Part shown: positions 34,329-45,189 of the stretch, in pieces
Position numbering within the stretch: the stretch's first letter is position 1
How the letters are laid out: each line of letters starts with the position of its first letter
From: Geomonas oryzae
GTDB taxonomy: Bacteria > Desulfobacterota > Desulfuromonadia > Geobacterales > Geobacteraceae
Assembly (NCBI RefSeq): GCF_004117875.1
Contig: NZ_RAHW01000002.1
Span: 762,389-826,388 of the forward strand
Reading direction: 5' to 3'
Length of the DNA stretch: 64,000 nucleotides
The notes under the pieces: generated by a model
The model's input: the letters and a program-made list of their open reading frames with translations, nothing else
Told to the model about the DNA's origin: nothing
Database searches by the model: none
Translations under genes and position numbers: made by a program

Positions 34329-36199
34329 GTGACAGCAGTACAGCGAAGGATGCCGGTAGGCGCCGAGTTGGTGCCGGGCGGCGTGAATTTCAGGGTGTGG
34401 GCGCCTCGGTGCAAAAAGGTCTCGATACACCTCGAAGGCGCGCCGCAGCCCCAGGGGATCACCCTGGAACGGGAGGAGAACGGTTACCATTCCGGCACCT
34501 GCCCGGTGACGCGCGCGGGAACCCGCTACCGCTTCCATCTGGACGACAAGGATAGCTACCCCGATCCCGCCTCTCGCTTCCAGCCCGAGGGGCCGCACGG
34601 TCCCTCCCAGGTGGTCGCCCCGGACAGCTTCCCATGGAGCGATGCCGGCTGGCAGGGCATCGAGCCGGAAGGGCACGTCATCTACGAGATCCATGTCGGA
34701 ACCTTCACCATGGAAGGGACCTGGAAGGCCGCGGAAGATCAGCTCCCTGCTCTGCGGGACCTCGGCATTACCCTGGTCGAGGTGATGCCGGTGGCCGATT
34801 TCCCGGGGCGGTTCGGCTGGGGGTACGACGGGGTGAATCACTTCGCACCGACGAGGCTCTACGGCAAACCGGACGACATGCGCCGCTTCGTGGACCGCGC
34901 CCACTCTCTCGGGATCGGCGTCCTTCTGGACGTGGTCTACAACCACTTCGGGCCGGAGGGAAACTACCTGGCGCAGTTCTCCGATCACTACTACGGCGAA
35001 CAGGAGAGCGACTGGGGTAAGATGATCAACTTCGACGGGAAGCACTGCGAACCGGTGCGGGAGTTCTTCATCGCCAACGCGTGTTACTGGATCGACGAGT
35101 TCCACATGGACGGGCTGCGCTTCGACGCCACCCACGCCATCGTCGACCGTTCGCAGATCAACATTCTGGGGGACATCACCACCCGTGCCAGGATTGCGGC
35201 GAAGGGGCGCAAGGTGCTCCTCATCGCCGAAAACGAAAGCCAGGACATCCGTTGCATGCTCCCGAGGGACGAAGGGGGATTCGGCATGGACGGCGTGTGG
35301 AACGACGACTTCCACCACAGCGCCCACGTGGCCCTGACCGGATACCACGACGCCTACTACTCGGAGTACTTCGGCTCACCCCAGGAGATGATCTCCTGCG
35401 CCAAGTGGAGCTACCTCTACCAGGGGCAATTCTACTTCTGGCAGGGAAAGCGGCGCGGCTCCCCCACCCTCGGGCACAGCCCGAACCGCTACATCAACTA
35501 CCTCCAAAACCACGACCAGATCGGCAACTCCGCCTGGGGTATCCGCATCGACAAGCTCACCAACCCCGCAGCCCTGCGGGCGATGACCGCCCTTTATCTC
35601 CTGCTCCCGCAGACCCCTATGATCTTCCAGGGACAGGAATTCTCGGCGAGTTCCCCGTTTCTCTACTTCGCGGACCTGAGCCCGGAAATCTCGCACCAGG
35701 TGCACGCAGGCCGCATCGAGTTTCTAAAGCAGTTCACCAACATCGACTCCCCCGAGGTGATCGATACCATCGACAAGCCGTACGAGCTGGAGACCTTCCA
35801 GCAGTCGCGCCTCGATCTGAAGGAGCGCGAACGCCACGGCAAGGTCTACACGCTCTACTGCGACCTGATCAGGCTGCGGCGCGAGGACCCGGTCTTCAGC
35901 CGCGGCTATGCCTGCCACATCGAGGGGGCGGTGCTCGGGCAGGCGGGCTTTCTGCTGCGCTATTTCATCGACGATGAGCAGCGCCTTCTGCTCGTGAACC
36001 TCGGACGCGAGTTGCACCTGATCCCCATCCCCGAGCCGATGCTGGCCCCTCCCACCTGCTGCCGTTGGGAGATCCTCTGGAGCAGCGAGAAGATGGAGTT
36101 CGGCGGTTCGGGGACGCCTAAGCTCGACACGGAGAAGTTCTGGCGCCTGCAGGGTTACGCGGCGGTGGTGCTGGTACCCGTCCCGGAAGGAGAGACCCC

Positions 36200-36203
<4 letters not shown>
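34329..36203 (+). CDS. treZ: Malto-oligosyltrehalose trehalohydrolase TreZ
   Basis: A 624-residue GH13 enzyme that cleaves trehalose from maltooligosyl trehalose. An N-terminal CBM48/E-set domain (about 1-100, VNFRVWAPRCKKVSIHL) precedes the barrel. GH13 signatures are DVVYNHFGPEGNYL, DGLRFDATHAI with the nucleophile Asp, LLIAENES with the acid/base Glu, and YLQNHDQIGN. The length fits TreZ. No treY is visible, so it would have to be elsewhere. The next gene starts within its stop codon. Trehalose is an osmoprotectant, which fits the antiporter in the same operon. Confidence 0.9.
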
Positions 36204-38239
<2,036 letters not shown>

Positions 38240-38242
38240 TCG

Positions 38243-39502
38243 ATGCGAGGCTTTCAGATCACGGCGCTTTTGACGACGCTTACGGCAACCTTCGCCTACC
38301 TGAACCACCGTTTTCTCAAGCTGCCGCCGACCGTGGGGCTCATGTTGCTGAGCCTCCTCTTCTCCCTGCTCTTGTGGAGTTCCATAGCGGTGGGCGTCGA
38401 CGTGGTTACCCCGGCGCGGCAGTTGATGGATCGCATCGACTTCGACGTCCTTTTCCTGCAGGGGATCCTGAGCCTTCTGCTCTTCGCCGGGGCGCTCTTC
38501 GTGAAAGTCGAGGAACTCCTCAACGTGAAGCTCAGCATCGCGCTCTTCTCCGTCGCCGGCGTCCTGGTCTCGGCAGGGGTGATCGGCGGAGGCTTCTACC
38601 TCCTCGCGCTCCTTTTGGGGCTGCCGGTCCGACTGGAGTACGCCCTGCTCTTCGGCGCCATCATGTCCCCCACCGACCCGGTGGCGGTGCTCCCAACCCT
38701 GCGCCGGCTCGGCATCCCGGACCGGCTGAACGCCTGGATCGCGGGAGAAGCGCTCTTCAACGACGGCATCGGCATCGTCTTATTCCTGGCCCTTCATGCC
38801 GCGGCGGTGAACGCCTCCGCGCCGGGCGTCATGTCCGTTTTAAGAACCTTCGTCATCCAGACCGCCGGTGGGCTCGCCTTCGGGTCGCTACTCGGGTGGC
38901 TCGGCTTTCTGCTCATAAAAAGCATCGACAACTACCGTCTCGAGATCCTGATCACCCTGGCCCTCGTTCTAGGCGGCTACTCCCTCGCGCTCCTCATAGG
39001 AGTATCCGGCCCGCTTTCCATGGTGGTCGCCGGCCTTTTCATAGGCGGGCGCGGCCGCAAGCTCGCCATGTCGGAGCACACCCGCATGCACCTGGACCAG
39101 TTCTGGGACCTGGTGGAGAAATACCTGAACGCCATCCTTTTTACCCTGATCGGGCTGGAACTCCTGGTGCTAAGCGACCGGCTGAGCCTGATCCACCTCG
39201 GCACCGGTCTCCTCGTCATCCCGGTGGTGCTGCTCGGAAGGTTCCTGTCGGTGCTGGCGGTTGGGGGACTGGTGCGGATGCGTGAGCCTTTCTCCCTTAA
39301 GGACGCCTCCATCATGACCTGGAGCGGACTGCGCGGGGCGATCGCCATAGCGCTCGCCATGTCGCTTCCCCAAAGCGAGGGACTGCACATCCTGCTCGTT
39401 ACGACCTACATCGTGGTGCTCTTCTCGATCCTGGTGCAGGGACCCACCCTAGGACTTCTGCTGGCGCAGACCTCGAGCGAGGGGGGAGGCTCCCATGAAT
39501 AG
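38243..39502 (+). CDS. CPA1-family sodium/proton antiporter
   Basis: A 419-residue membrane transporter with about twelve hydrophobic segments. Motifs of the NhaP/CPA1 group are MSPTDPVAVLPTLRRLGI, AGEALFNDGIGIVLF (ion-binding ND pair) and WSGLRGAIAIALAMSLP. It begins 3 bp after the debranching-enzyme stop, in the treZ operon, which suggests joint use in osmotic or salt stress. The exact cation is not determinable. Confidence 0.9.
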   Translation: MRGFQITALLTTLTATFAYLNHRFLKLPPTVGLMLLSLLFSLLLWSSIAVGVDVVTPARQLMDRIDFDVLFLQGILSLLLFAGALFVKVEELLNVKLSIALFSVAGVLVSAGVIGGGFYLLALLLGLPVRLEYALLFGAIMSPTDPVAVLPTLRRLGIPDRLNAWIAGEALFNDGIGIVLFLALHAAAVNASAPGVMSVLRTFVIQTAGGLAFGSLLGWLGFLLIKSIDNYRLEILITLALVLGGYSLALLIGVSGPLSMVVAGLFIGGRGRKLAMSEHTRMHLDQFWDLVEKYLNAILFTLIGLELLVLSDRLSLIHLGTGLLVIPVVLLGRFLSVLAVGGLVRMREPFSLKDASIMTWSGLRGAIAIALAMSLPQSEGLHILLVTTYIVVLFSILVQGPTLGLLLAQTSSEGGGSHE

Positions 39503-39554
39503 AAGCAGCGTCGGCACCGCTGTCGTGATGTGGCTTTGAGGGGGTTTTTTATTC

Positions 39555-39869
39555 CTACTTCGTAATGAGGTCGTTCTTCACTTCCTCGACACCCTTCACG
39601 CGACGGGCGATCTCGCCCGCTTTCCTCGCGTTCTCCGCCGAATCAACGAAACCGCTCAACTGCACCACGCCGCGGTAGGTGGTTACGTTGATCTGGAACG
39701 TCTTCAGGGCCAGTTCGTCGAAGAGGGCCGCCTTGACCCTGGTGGTGATCACCGAGTCATCCACGTACTCTCCTGTCGACTCGTGCCTTGACGTGGCAGT
39801 GCAGCCTGTGAACGAGGCGAGCATGCAGGCACAGAGCAGGACGGTAACGATGCGTCTAATCTTAGCCAT
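39555..39869 (-). CDS. BON-domain lipoprotein
   Basis: A 104-residue protein with a lipoprotein signal (LASFTGC, Cys23). One BON domain follows, residues about 33-104: DDSVITTRVKAALFDE, then VTTYRGVVQLSGFVDS. BON domains bind membranes or lipids, as in OsmY, and the protein is probably anchored in the cell envelope. AAGGAGA precedes the ATG. It converges with the antiporter gene over a 52-bp gap. Confidence 0.9.
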   Translation of the reverse strand: MAKIRRIVTVLLCACMLASFTGCTATSRHESTGEYVDDSVITTRVKAALFDELALKTFQINVTTYRGVVQLSGFVDSAENARKAGEIARRVKGVEEVKNDLITK

Positions 39870-40021
39870 AATGATCTCCTTTGTGCTGGATTGGGTTCGG
39901 CCGAAGCCGGTTAAACATATCTAACCGACAGGTGCACTGCAAGAAGATAAATTTGAATTTGTTAATCGCACCACTATACTTGGCGATGGCTTTAAGGAAA
40001 CCGCTGCACAGGAGGTCAATC

Positions 40022-40435
40022 ATGAAGCGCGCTCTGTTACTACTTGCTCTGCTGGCGTCCGGTGTGAGCGACGCCCTCGCCGTTGACGCGTCCATCTGCA
40101 ATCCGGGATCGACCGCAATCTACTACCCTAACGGCGACCTGAAGTCGTGCAATCTGAAGGACATCACCGTGCTGAGCGGGGTCAGGTGCAACCTGTTGTC
40201 CGAAGCGGAGTTCTACGAGTTGGGGATGTTGAAGAGTTGTGTCACCAAGGACTTCTTCTACTACGAGGGGTTGGTCTGCAATGAGTACGGGGCGATCAGC
40301 TTCTACCAGTCCGGCAAGCTTGAGGGGTGCGTCCTTGCCACGCGGGTGCAGGTGGACGACAAGATATGCGTGGAGCAGCAGCCGATCTCGCTATTCGAAA
40401 ACGGCCGTTTGAAGTCATGCAGTTCGCCGCGCTAG
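40022..40435 (+). CDS. Secreted protein with four Cys-containing MORN-like repeats
   Basis: A 137-residue protein with a signal peptide (cleavage about after DALA, residue 20). The mature part holds four repeats, each with an aromatic turn and a cysteine: YYPNGDLKSC, FYELGMLKSC, FYQSGKLEGC and LFENGRLKSC. A second cysteine precedes each repeat (ICN, RCN, VCN, ICV), so one disulfide per repeat is plausible. ATG 40022 has GGAGG nine bases upstream; the longer open frame is not supported. It was not matched to a named family. It overlaps the 3' end of the convergent UDG-like gene. Confidence 0.75.
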   Translation: MKRALLLLALLASGVSDALAVDASICNPGSTAIYYPNGDLKSCNLKDITVLSGVRCNLLSEAEFYELGMLKSCVTKDFFYYEGLVCNEYGAISFYQSGKLEGCVLATRVQVDDKICVEQQPISLFENGRLKSCSSPR

Positions 40436-41112
40436 CCTCTCCCCAGGCGGCGCATTACGAGTTTCATGTCTTCCCAGACGTGGCGTTTTAGTCCCTCGTC
40501 CGAAAGGAGCGCCTCCGGGTGCAGAGTCGGCATGACCGCCATCCCCTTAAGCTCGTGAAAACGACCACGCAACCGAGCCAGGGGGGTCCGGTCGTTCAGA
40601 AGCAGCGAGGTTGCTTCCTCTCCGAGGGACACGACCACCTGAGGAGCAAGCCCGGCCACTTTAGCCGCCAGCGCCCGTGCCATCGCCTCCTGATCCTGTC
40701 CCGCTTCAAAGCTCACCAGGCAGACTTCATCCCGCTTGAACTTCATCCCGGCGATGATCTTGGCGAGGAGTCCTCCCGGCGCTCCGGCAAAACCTTCCCC
40801 GGACATCAGGAAAAGAAGACCGGAGCCGGGCTCCCCCTCCTGGCGTAGGGAGGGCTCTGCGGCAGCGGCCACAGGGGCAGACGGGGAAGGTTCCGAGGTT
40901 GCCGCGACCGCACCTGCGCCGTCGTCCGTTGCCGGCGGCATGTCGCCAACCGTAACAGCAGCCGCAGCCGGAGTTGTACCGGCAGAAGCCGCAGGGAGCT
41001 CCTCACGCGGAGCGGCCTCGAAGAGAAGCTCGTCGACGCCGCTCTCGGCCAGACCGGTCAGATACCCCTTGAGCGAGCGTAAAAGCAGTTCCCGCTCCTC
41101 CATCTCCGCCAT
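40432..41112 (-). CDS. Uracil-DNA glycosylase-like protein lacking Fe-S motifs
   Basis: A 226-residue protein. Residues about 100-226 resemble family-4 uracil-DNA glycosylases near the end: PQVVVSLGEEATSLLL, LARLRGRFHELKG, and MPTLHPEALLSDEG with the motif-B His. The GEAPG motif A with its catalytic acid is replaced by LMSGEGFAGAPGG, and the four Fe-S cysteines are missing (only one Cys in the domain). An Ala/Pro-rich linker covers about 35-90. It may be inactive or have another role. ATG 41112 is favoured over 41181, whose extra residues overlap the divergent gene's leader. Confidence 0.72.
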   Translation of the reverse strand: MAEMEERELLLRSLKGYLTGLAESGVDELLFEAAPREELPAASAGTTPAAAAVTVGDMPPATDDGAGAVAATSEPSPSAPVAAAAEPSLRQEGEPGSGLLFLMSGEGFAGAPGGLLAKIIAGMKFKRDEVCLVSFEAGQDQEAMARALAAKVAGLAPQVVVSLGEEATSLLLNDRTPLARLRGRFHELKGMAVMPTLHPEALLSDEGLKRHVWEDMKLVMRRLGRG

Positions 41113-41158
41113 GGCAAACCCCTTTACATTTCCCGTTTCATTAACTATGCTCGAAAGC

Positions 41159-42067
41159 ATGCCGCTACTGATTCTCGCCACATCCCTGCTGGTTCTGGCG
41201 CTCCCCGAGCAGGCACTCGCCTGGGGGGCCGGGGTGCATCTTCAACTCGGCATGAACGTTCTGAATAACCTCGACGTCCTCAAACCCGCAGTAGCCGCCG
41301 TTATAGCAGCACACCCGTACGATTTTCTCTACGGCACCATCGCGGCCGACATCACCCTGGGGAAGAAGTTCACCCACTACCTGCAGCACTGCCACCGCTG
41401 GCGCATCGGGCACCGGGTCCTCGACAAGGCCGGCGACCCCGCACAGCAGGCATGCGCCTACGGCTACCTTAGCCACCTGGCCGCCGACTGCATCGCGCAC
41501 AACTACTACGTCCCCTTCAAGGTGATGCGGAGCTTCTCATCGCTCACCCTGAAGCACGCTTACTGGGAGATGCGCTTCGAGAACTACGTGGAGAAGGAGA
41601 TCTGGGACACCGCGAAGAAGGTGGCGCAGGAGCATTTCAGCAGCAACGACGAACTGCTGCGCAAGGTGCTTTCGGATACCATCTTCTCCTTCGGCACCAA
41701 CAAGCGGATCTTCAATTCCATCCTGCTGGTGAGCCGCCTCGAGAAGTGGCAGAGCCTTCTGTCGACCCTGTCCGATACCTCGCGCTATCAACTCGAAGAG
41801 GACGACCGGGAGGAGTACATGCGCCTCGCCCAGGAAGCGGTCTTTGACTTCCTCAACAACGACGACTCCTCACCCTTCTTCCACGCCGACCCGACCGGCG
41901 AGCGGGCGCTCGCCGCCGCCGAAGCGGTGCGCAAGAACCTGCGCCTTCTCTACCGCACCGGGAAGATCACCAAGGACCAGGCGTACGCCGAGCTCGACGA
42001 GATCAAGCTGAAGCTGAAAGAGGCGATCTGCGAGCCGGAACTGCTGCTGCAGATCCTCTCGAAATAA
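41159..42067 (+). CDS. Zinc-dependent phospholipase C-like secreted protein
   Basis: A 302-residue protein of the zinc-dependent phospholipase C/S1-P1 nuclease superfamily. The signal peptide (1-21) ends in ALA and cleavage leaves Trp at the new N-terminus (WGAGVHLQLG). In Bacillus phospholipase C the N-terminal Trp is a zinc ligand, which supports this start. Further zinc-type histidines are in YGTIAADITLGKKFTHYLQ, CHRWRIGHRVLD and YLSHLAADCIAHNYYVP. ATG 41147 is an alternative start. Substrate unknown. No gene on the same strand is adjacent. Confidence 0.8.
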   Translation: MPLLILATSLLVLALPEQALAWGAGVHLQLGMNVLNNLDVLKPAVAAVIAAHPYDFLYGTIAADITLGKKFTHYLQHCHRWRIGHRVLDKAGDPAQQACAYGYLSHLAADCIAHNYYVPFKVMRSFSSLTLKHAYWEMRFENYVEKEIWDTAKKVAQEHFSSNDELLRKVLSDTIFSFGTNKRIFNSILLVSRLEKWQSLLSTLSDTSRYQLEEDDREEYMRLAQEAVFDFLNNDDSSPFFHADPTGERALAAAEAVRKNLRLLYRTGKITKDQAYAELDEIKLKLKEAICEPELLLQILSK

Positions 42068-42073
42068 CTCGCC

Positions 42074-43276
42074 CTATCCGCGCTCCCCGCCGCGCAGATG
42101 TTCCACGTGCTCCAGGATCACCCCGGCGAGTTCCTCTTTCTCCATGATGGGGAGTTCCTCCACCCGGCCGTCGCGGAAGAGAAGCTTCGCGATGTTGGTG
42201 TCCACGTTGAACCCCGCCCCTTCCTGCGAGACGTCGTTCGCCACCACCATGTCCAGGTTCTTCTTCTCCAGCTTCACCCCCGCGTTGCGCACGAGGTCCT
42301 GCGTCTCGGCGGCGAAACCGACCAGGATGCGTTTCCCCTTGCACGCCCCGAGTTCCGCCAGGATGTCCGGGTTCTTCTCGAGCTCTATGGAGAGGCTCTC
42401 CGTCTCCTTCTTCACCTTGTTCCCGGCACGCAGCTTCGGGCGGTAATCCGCGACCGCTGCCGCCTTGATGACGACGTCGGTTTTCTCGAGGCGCTCCTGA
42501 ACCGCGTCCCGCATCTGCTCGGCACTCTGCACGCGGACCACGTCAACACCTAGCGGCGGCGCGATACAGGTCGGCCCGGTCACCAGGGTCACCTCGGCGC
42601 CGCGCAGGCGCGCCTGCCGGGCGATGGCGTACCCCATCTTCCCGGAGGAGTGGTTGCTGATGAAGCGCACCGGGTCGATCTCCTCGAGCGTCGGCCCGGC
42701 CGTCACCAGGATGCGCGTCCCCGCAAGCCGCTTCGGGGTCAGTGCCGCCACCGCCTCCTCGAGGATCACCTCGGGCGCCTGCAGTTTCCCTTCACCCTCG
42801 TAGCCGCATGCCAGCATGCCGCAGGCGGGGGCCACGAAGCGGTAGCCGTGCGCCTTCAGGCGCGCCTCATTCTCCTGGTAGATCGCGTTGCGGTACATGT
42901 TCACGTTCATCGCGGGCGCGATCAAAACCGGCGCCCTCGTCGCCATCACCGTGGTGGTGAGGAGATCGTCCGCGATGCCGTGGGCGATCTTCCCGATGCA
43001 GTTGGCCGTGGCCGGAGCGATGATGAAGAGGTCGGCGCGATCGGCGAGCGAAATGTGACCGATTTTCTCCTCGGAGATCAGGTTGAAGAGCTCCAGATGC
43101 ACCGGGTTCCCGGAGAGGGTCTGGAAGGTTAGCGGCGTCACGAACTCGGTGGCCGCTTTGGTCATCACCACCTGGACATGGGCTCCCGCCTTTACCAAAA
43201 GACGCAGCAGCTCCACAGCCTTGTAGACGGCGATGCCGCCGGTCACTCCGAGAACGATCTCCTTCCCCTTGAGCAT
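42074..43276 (-). CDS. coaBC: Bifunctional phosphopantothenoylcysteine decarboxylase/synthetase
   Basis: A 400-residue two-domain enzyme of coenzyme A synthesis. The N-terminal flavoprotein decarboxylase CoaC (1-180) has VTGGIAVYKAVELLR, the conserved PAMNVNMY and the Cys loop PACGMLACGYEGEG. The C-terminal CoaB (188-400) has VTAGPTLEEIDPVRFISN followed by HSSGKMG, then AAAVADYRP. It converts 4'-phosphopantothenate with cysteine and CTP to 4'-phosphopantetheine in two steps. It is followed closely upstream by the MBL-hydrolase gene. Confidence 0.97.
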   Translation of the reverse strand: MLKGKEIVLGVTGGIAVYKAVELLRLLVKAGAHVQVVMTKAATEFVTPLTFQTLSGNPVHLELFNLISEEKIGHISLADRADLFIIAPATANCIGKIAHGIADDLLTTTVMATRAPVLIAPAMNVNMYRNAIYQENEARLKAHGYRFVAPACGMLACGYEGEGKLQAPEVILEEAVAALTPKRLAGTRILVTAGPTLEEIDPVRFISNHSSGKMGYAIARQARLRGAEVTLVTGPTCIAPPLGVDVVRVQSAEQMRDAVQERLEKTDVVIKAAAVADYRPKLRAGNKVKKETESLSIELEKNPDILAELGACKGKRILVGFAAETQDLVRNAGVKLEKKNLDMVVANDVSQEGAGFNVDTNIAKLLFRDGRVEELPIMEKEELAGVILEHVEHLRGGERG

Positions 43277-43285
43277 GGCGTCCCC

Positions 43286-43915
43286 CTAATCGTTGAGGTA
43301 CGGGTTGAAGCGCCGCTCCTGCCCGATGGTGCTGGAGGGGCCGTGTCCGGGCCAGACGATGGTATCGTCCGGTAGCGGCATCAGCTTCACGCGGATCGAG
43401 TTGATGAGCTGATCGTGGTTACCTCCCGGCAGGTCGGTACGCCCGACCGAATCGGCGAAGAGGGTGTCCCCGGTGATCACCAGCTTTTCGTTGGCGAGAT
43501 AGAGGCAGCAGCCGCCCTGGGTGTGCCCCGGGGTGTGCAGCACCTCGATGACGCGAGAACCCAGCTGAAGTTGCATCCCGTCGGTGAGAAAGAGATCCGG
43601 CTCCGGCGAGTCCTCAACGGTGAGCCCGTATTTCGCGGCGGAGCGTGAGGCGTGCACCAGGAAGTTGAGGTCCTCCTTGTGCGCGAGAAGCGGCGCCCCG
43701 GTCTTCTCCTTGAGCTTTTTGTTGCACCCCATGTGGTCGAAGTGGCCGTGGGTGTTGACGATGTACTTCACGTTGATGCCGAACTGGGCGACCGTGGCGA
43801 GGATGATGTCGCAGTCCGCGCCCGGATCGACCACCATCCCTTCCTTGCTCTGCTTGTCCCCGAGGATGAAGCAGTTCACCCCGAGGGGGCCTACGACTAT
43901 GGTTTCAAATAGCAT
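43286..43915 (-). CDS. MBL-fold hydrolase (glyoxalase II-like)
   Basis: A 209-residue metallo-beta-lactamase-fold hydrolase with the dimetal motif NTHGHFDHMG (HxHxDH, residues about 55-64), later ligands in VLHTPGHTQGG and ITGDTLF, and a final WPGHGPSSTIG. It resembles small cytoplasmic thioesterases related to glyoxalase II. It lies in a minus-strand run with coaBC and the YhaM-like gene, spacing 9 and 14 bp, so an operon is likely. Substrate unproven. Confidence 0.88.
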   Translation of the reverse strand: MLFETIVVGPLGVNCFILGDKQSKEGMVVDPGADCDIILATVAQFGINVKYIVNTHGHFDHMGCNKKLKEKTGAPLLAHKEDLNFLVHASRSAAKYGLTVEDSPEPDLFLTDGMQLQLGSRVIEVLHTPGHTQGGCCLYLANEKLVITGDTLFADSVGRTDLPGGNHDQLINSIRVKLMPLPDDTIVWPGHGPSSTIGQERRFNPYLND

Positions 43916-43929
43916 GGCTATTCCTCCCG

Positions 43930-45078
43930 TTACTTCTTCAGGATGGCGAACGGGTTGTTGCTGAAGCTCTTCCGCTCGCGCTGTTCTTGCCGTTGTTCCT
44001 GGCGCTGTTCCTGGCGCTGCTGCGGGGCCGTTTCGGGCTGGTGCGGCGGGCTCGGCGGCACCGGAGCGGTCACCGTCTCCGCGAGCAGCTCGGACGGCTC
44101 GAGATCCCCCACCGCTTCCCCCTCGGCAACGGCCGGTTTCTCCTTGAAGAAATAGCGGTCGTAGAGGCGGTGGTAAGCGGTCCAGCGGGACGGGTTGTCC
44201 GGCTCCTTTTTAATGTGGGTCCGGATACCGTTGATCTTCGAGTCGAGATCGTCCAGGTAGTTGAGGATGGTCGCCTCCAGGGTCTTCGGACGCTTGGGCG
44301 AGCCGTACTCGTACTGACCGTGGTGCGACAGGATCATGTGTTTAAGGAGCATGGCGAGCTCGGCCGGGAAATCCGGGAGCGTGGCGATCCGCTCATGCAG
44401 CATCTCGACCCCGATGGAGATGTGACCGATCAGCTTCCCCTCGTCGGAGTAGTCGAAGCAGCGCAGATAGGTCATCTCGCGCACCTTGCCGATGTCGTGC
44501 AGGAGCGCACCGGCGACGAGAAGGTCGCGGTTCAACCCCTGGTAGAGCGGCACCATGGCGTCAACGAGCCGCGCCACGGCAAGCGAGTGCTCCAAAAGCC
44601 CCCCGAGGTAGACGTGGTGCATCCCCTTGGCCGCCGGTGCCGTGCGGTACTGCGCCATGAGCTCCGGGTCCTCGAAAAAGGAGCGGAGCAGCCGGGCGAG
44701 GTCCTGGTCGGCCATGCTTGCGATGAGGGCGTGCAGTTCGGCCTCCATGGCCTTTATGTCGCTGTCCGTCTCGGGAAGAAAATCCGCGAGCAGCACGCTT
44801 TCCTCGGGAACCCGCTTGAGCTCGGAGATGATGAGCTGCATCTTGCCTAAGTAGACGCTCGCCTTCCCCTTCACGGCGAGGAAGTCGTTTCTGTCGAACA
44901 AAGAGCCGACCTGGTCCGCGTTGTCCCAGATCTTGGCATCCACCTCCCCCGTCTTGTCCATAAGCCTCAGGGTCAGGTACGGCTTGCCGTTCTTGGCCAT
45001 GGCGATGATCTTTTCCTTGACCAGGAAGACCGCTTCTACGATGTCGCGGTCCTTTATTTCGGCAACGGTCTTTTTCAA
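43930..45078 (-). CDS. YhaM-like 3'-5' exoribonuclease (OB fold plus HD domain)
   Basis: A 382-residue protein. The N-terminal OB-fold nucleic-acid-binding domain (about 1-95) precedes an HD phosphohydrolase domain with HHVYLGGLLEHSLAVARL and GALLHDIGKVREM, and AMLLKHMILSHHGQYEYGSP. This matches YhaM/CBF1-type nucleases that use Mn(II) or Co(II). The last 60 residues are low-complexity, including a QEQR tandem repeat (three to four copies) of unknown purpose. The gene starts the YhaM-MBL-coaBC run. Confidence 0.88.
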   Translation of the reverse strand: MKKTVAEIKDRDIVEAVFLVKEKIIAMAKNGKPYLTLRLMDKTGEVDAKIWDNADQVGSLFDRNDFLAVKGKASVYLGKMQLIISELKRVPEESVLLADFLPETDSDIKAMEAELHALIASMADQDLARLLRSFFEDPELMAQYRTAPAAKGMHHVYLGGLLEHSLAVARLVDAMVPLYQGLNRDLLVAGALLHDIGKVREMTYLRCFDYSDEGKLIGHISIGVEMLHERIATLPDFPAELAMLLKHMILSHHGQYEYGSPKRPKTLEATILNYLDDLDSKINGIRTHIKKEPDNPSRWTAYHRLYDRYFFKEKPAVAEGEAVGDLEPSELLAETVTAPVPPSPPHQPETAPQQRQEQRQEQRQEQRERKSFSNNPFAILKK

Positions 45079-45189
45079 ATAAGGCTCCTTGTAATTACTA
45101 GTACTGCCGCCAAGCGGCGTCCAGAGCGTGCCCCTCCCCCTCCGGGGGCGGGAGGCCGCGGGAAGCGGGTGTAAAGTTGCGCAGTAGCT

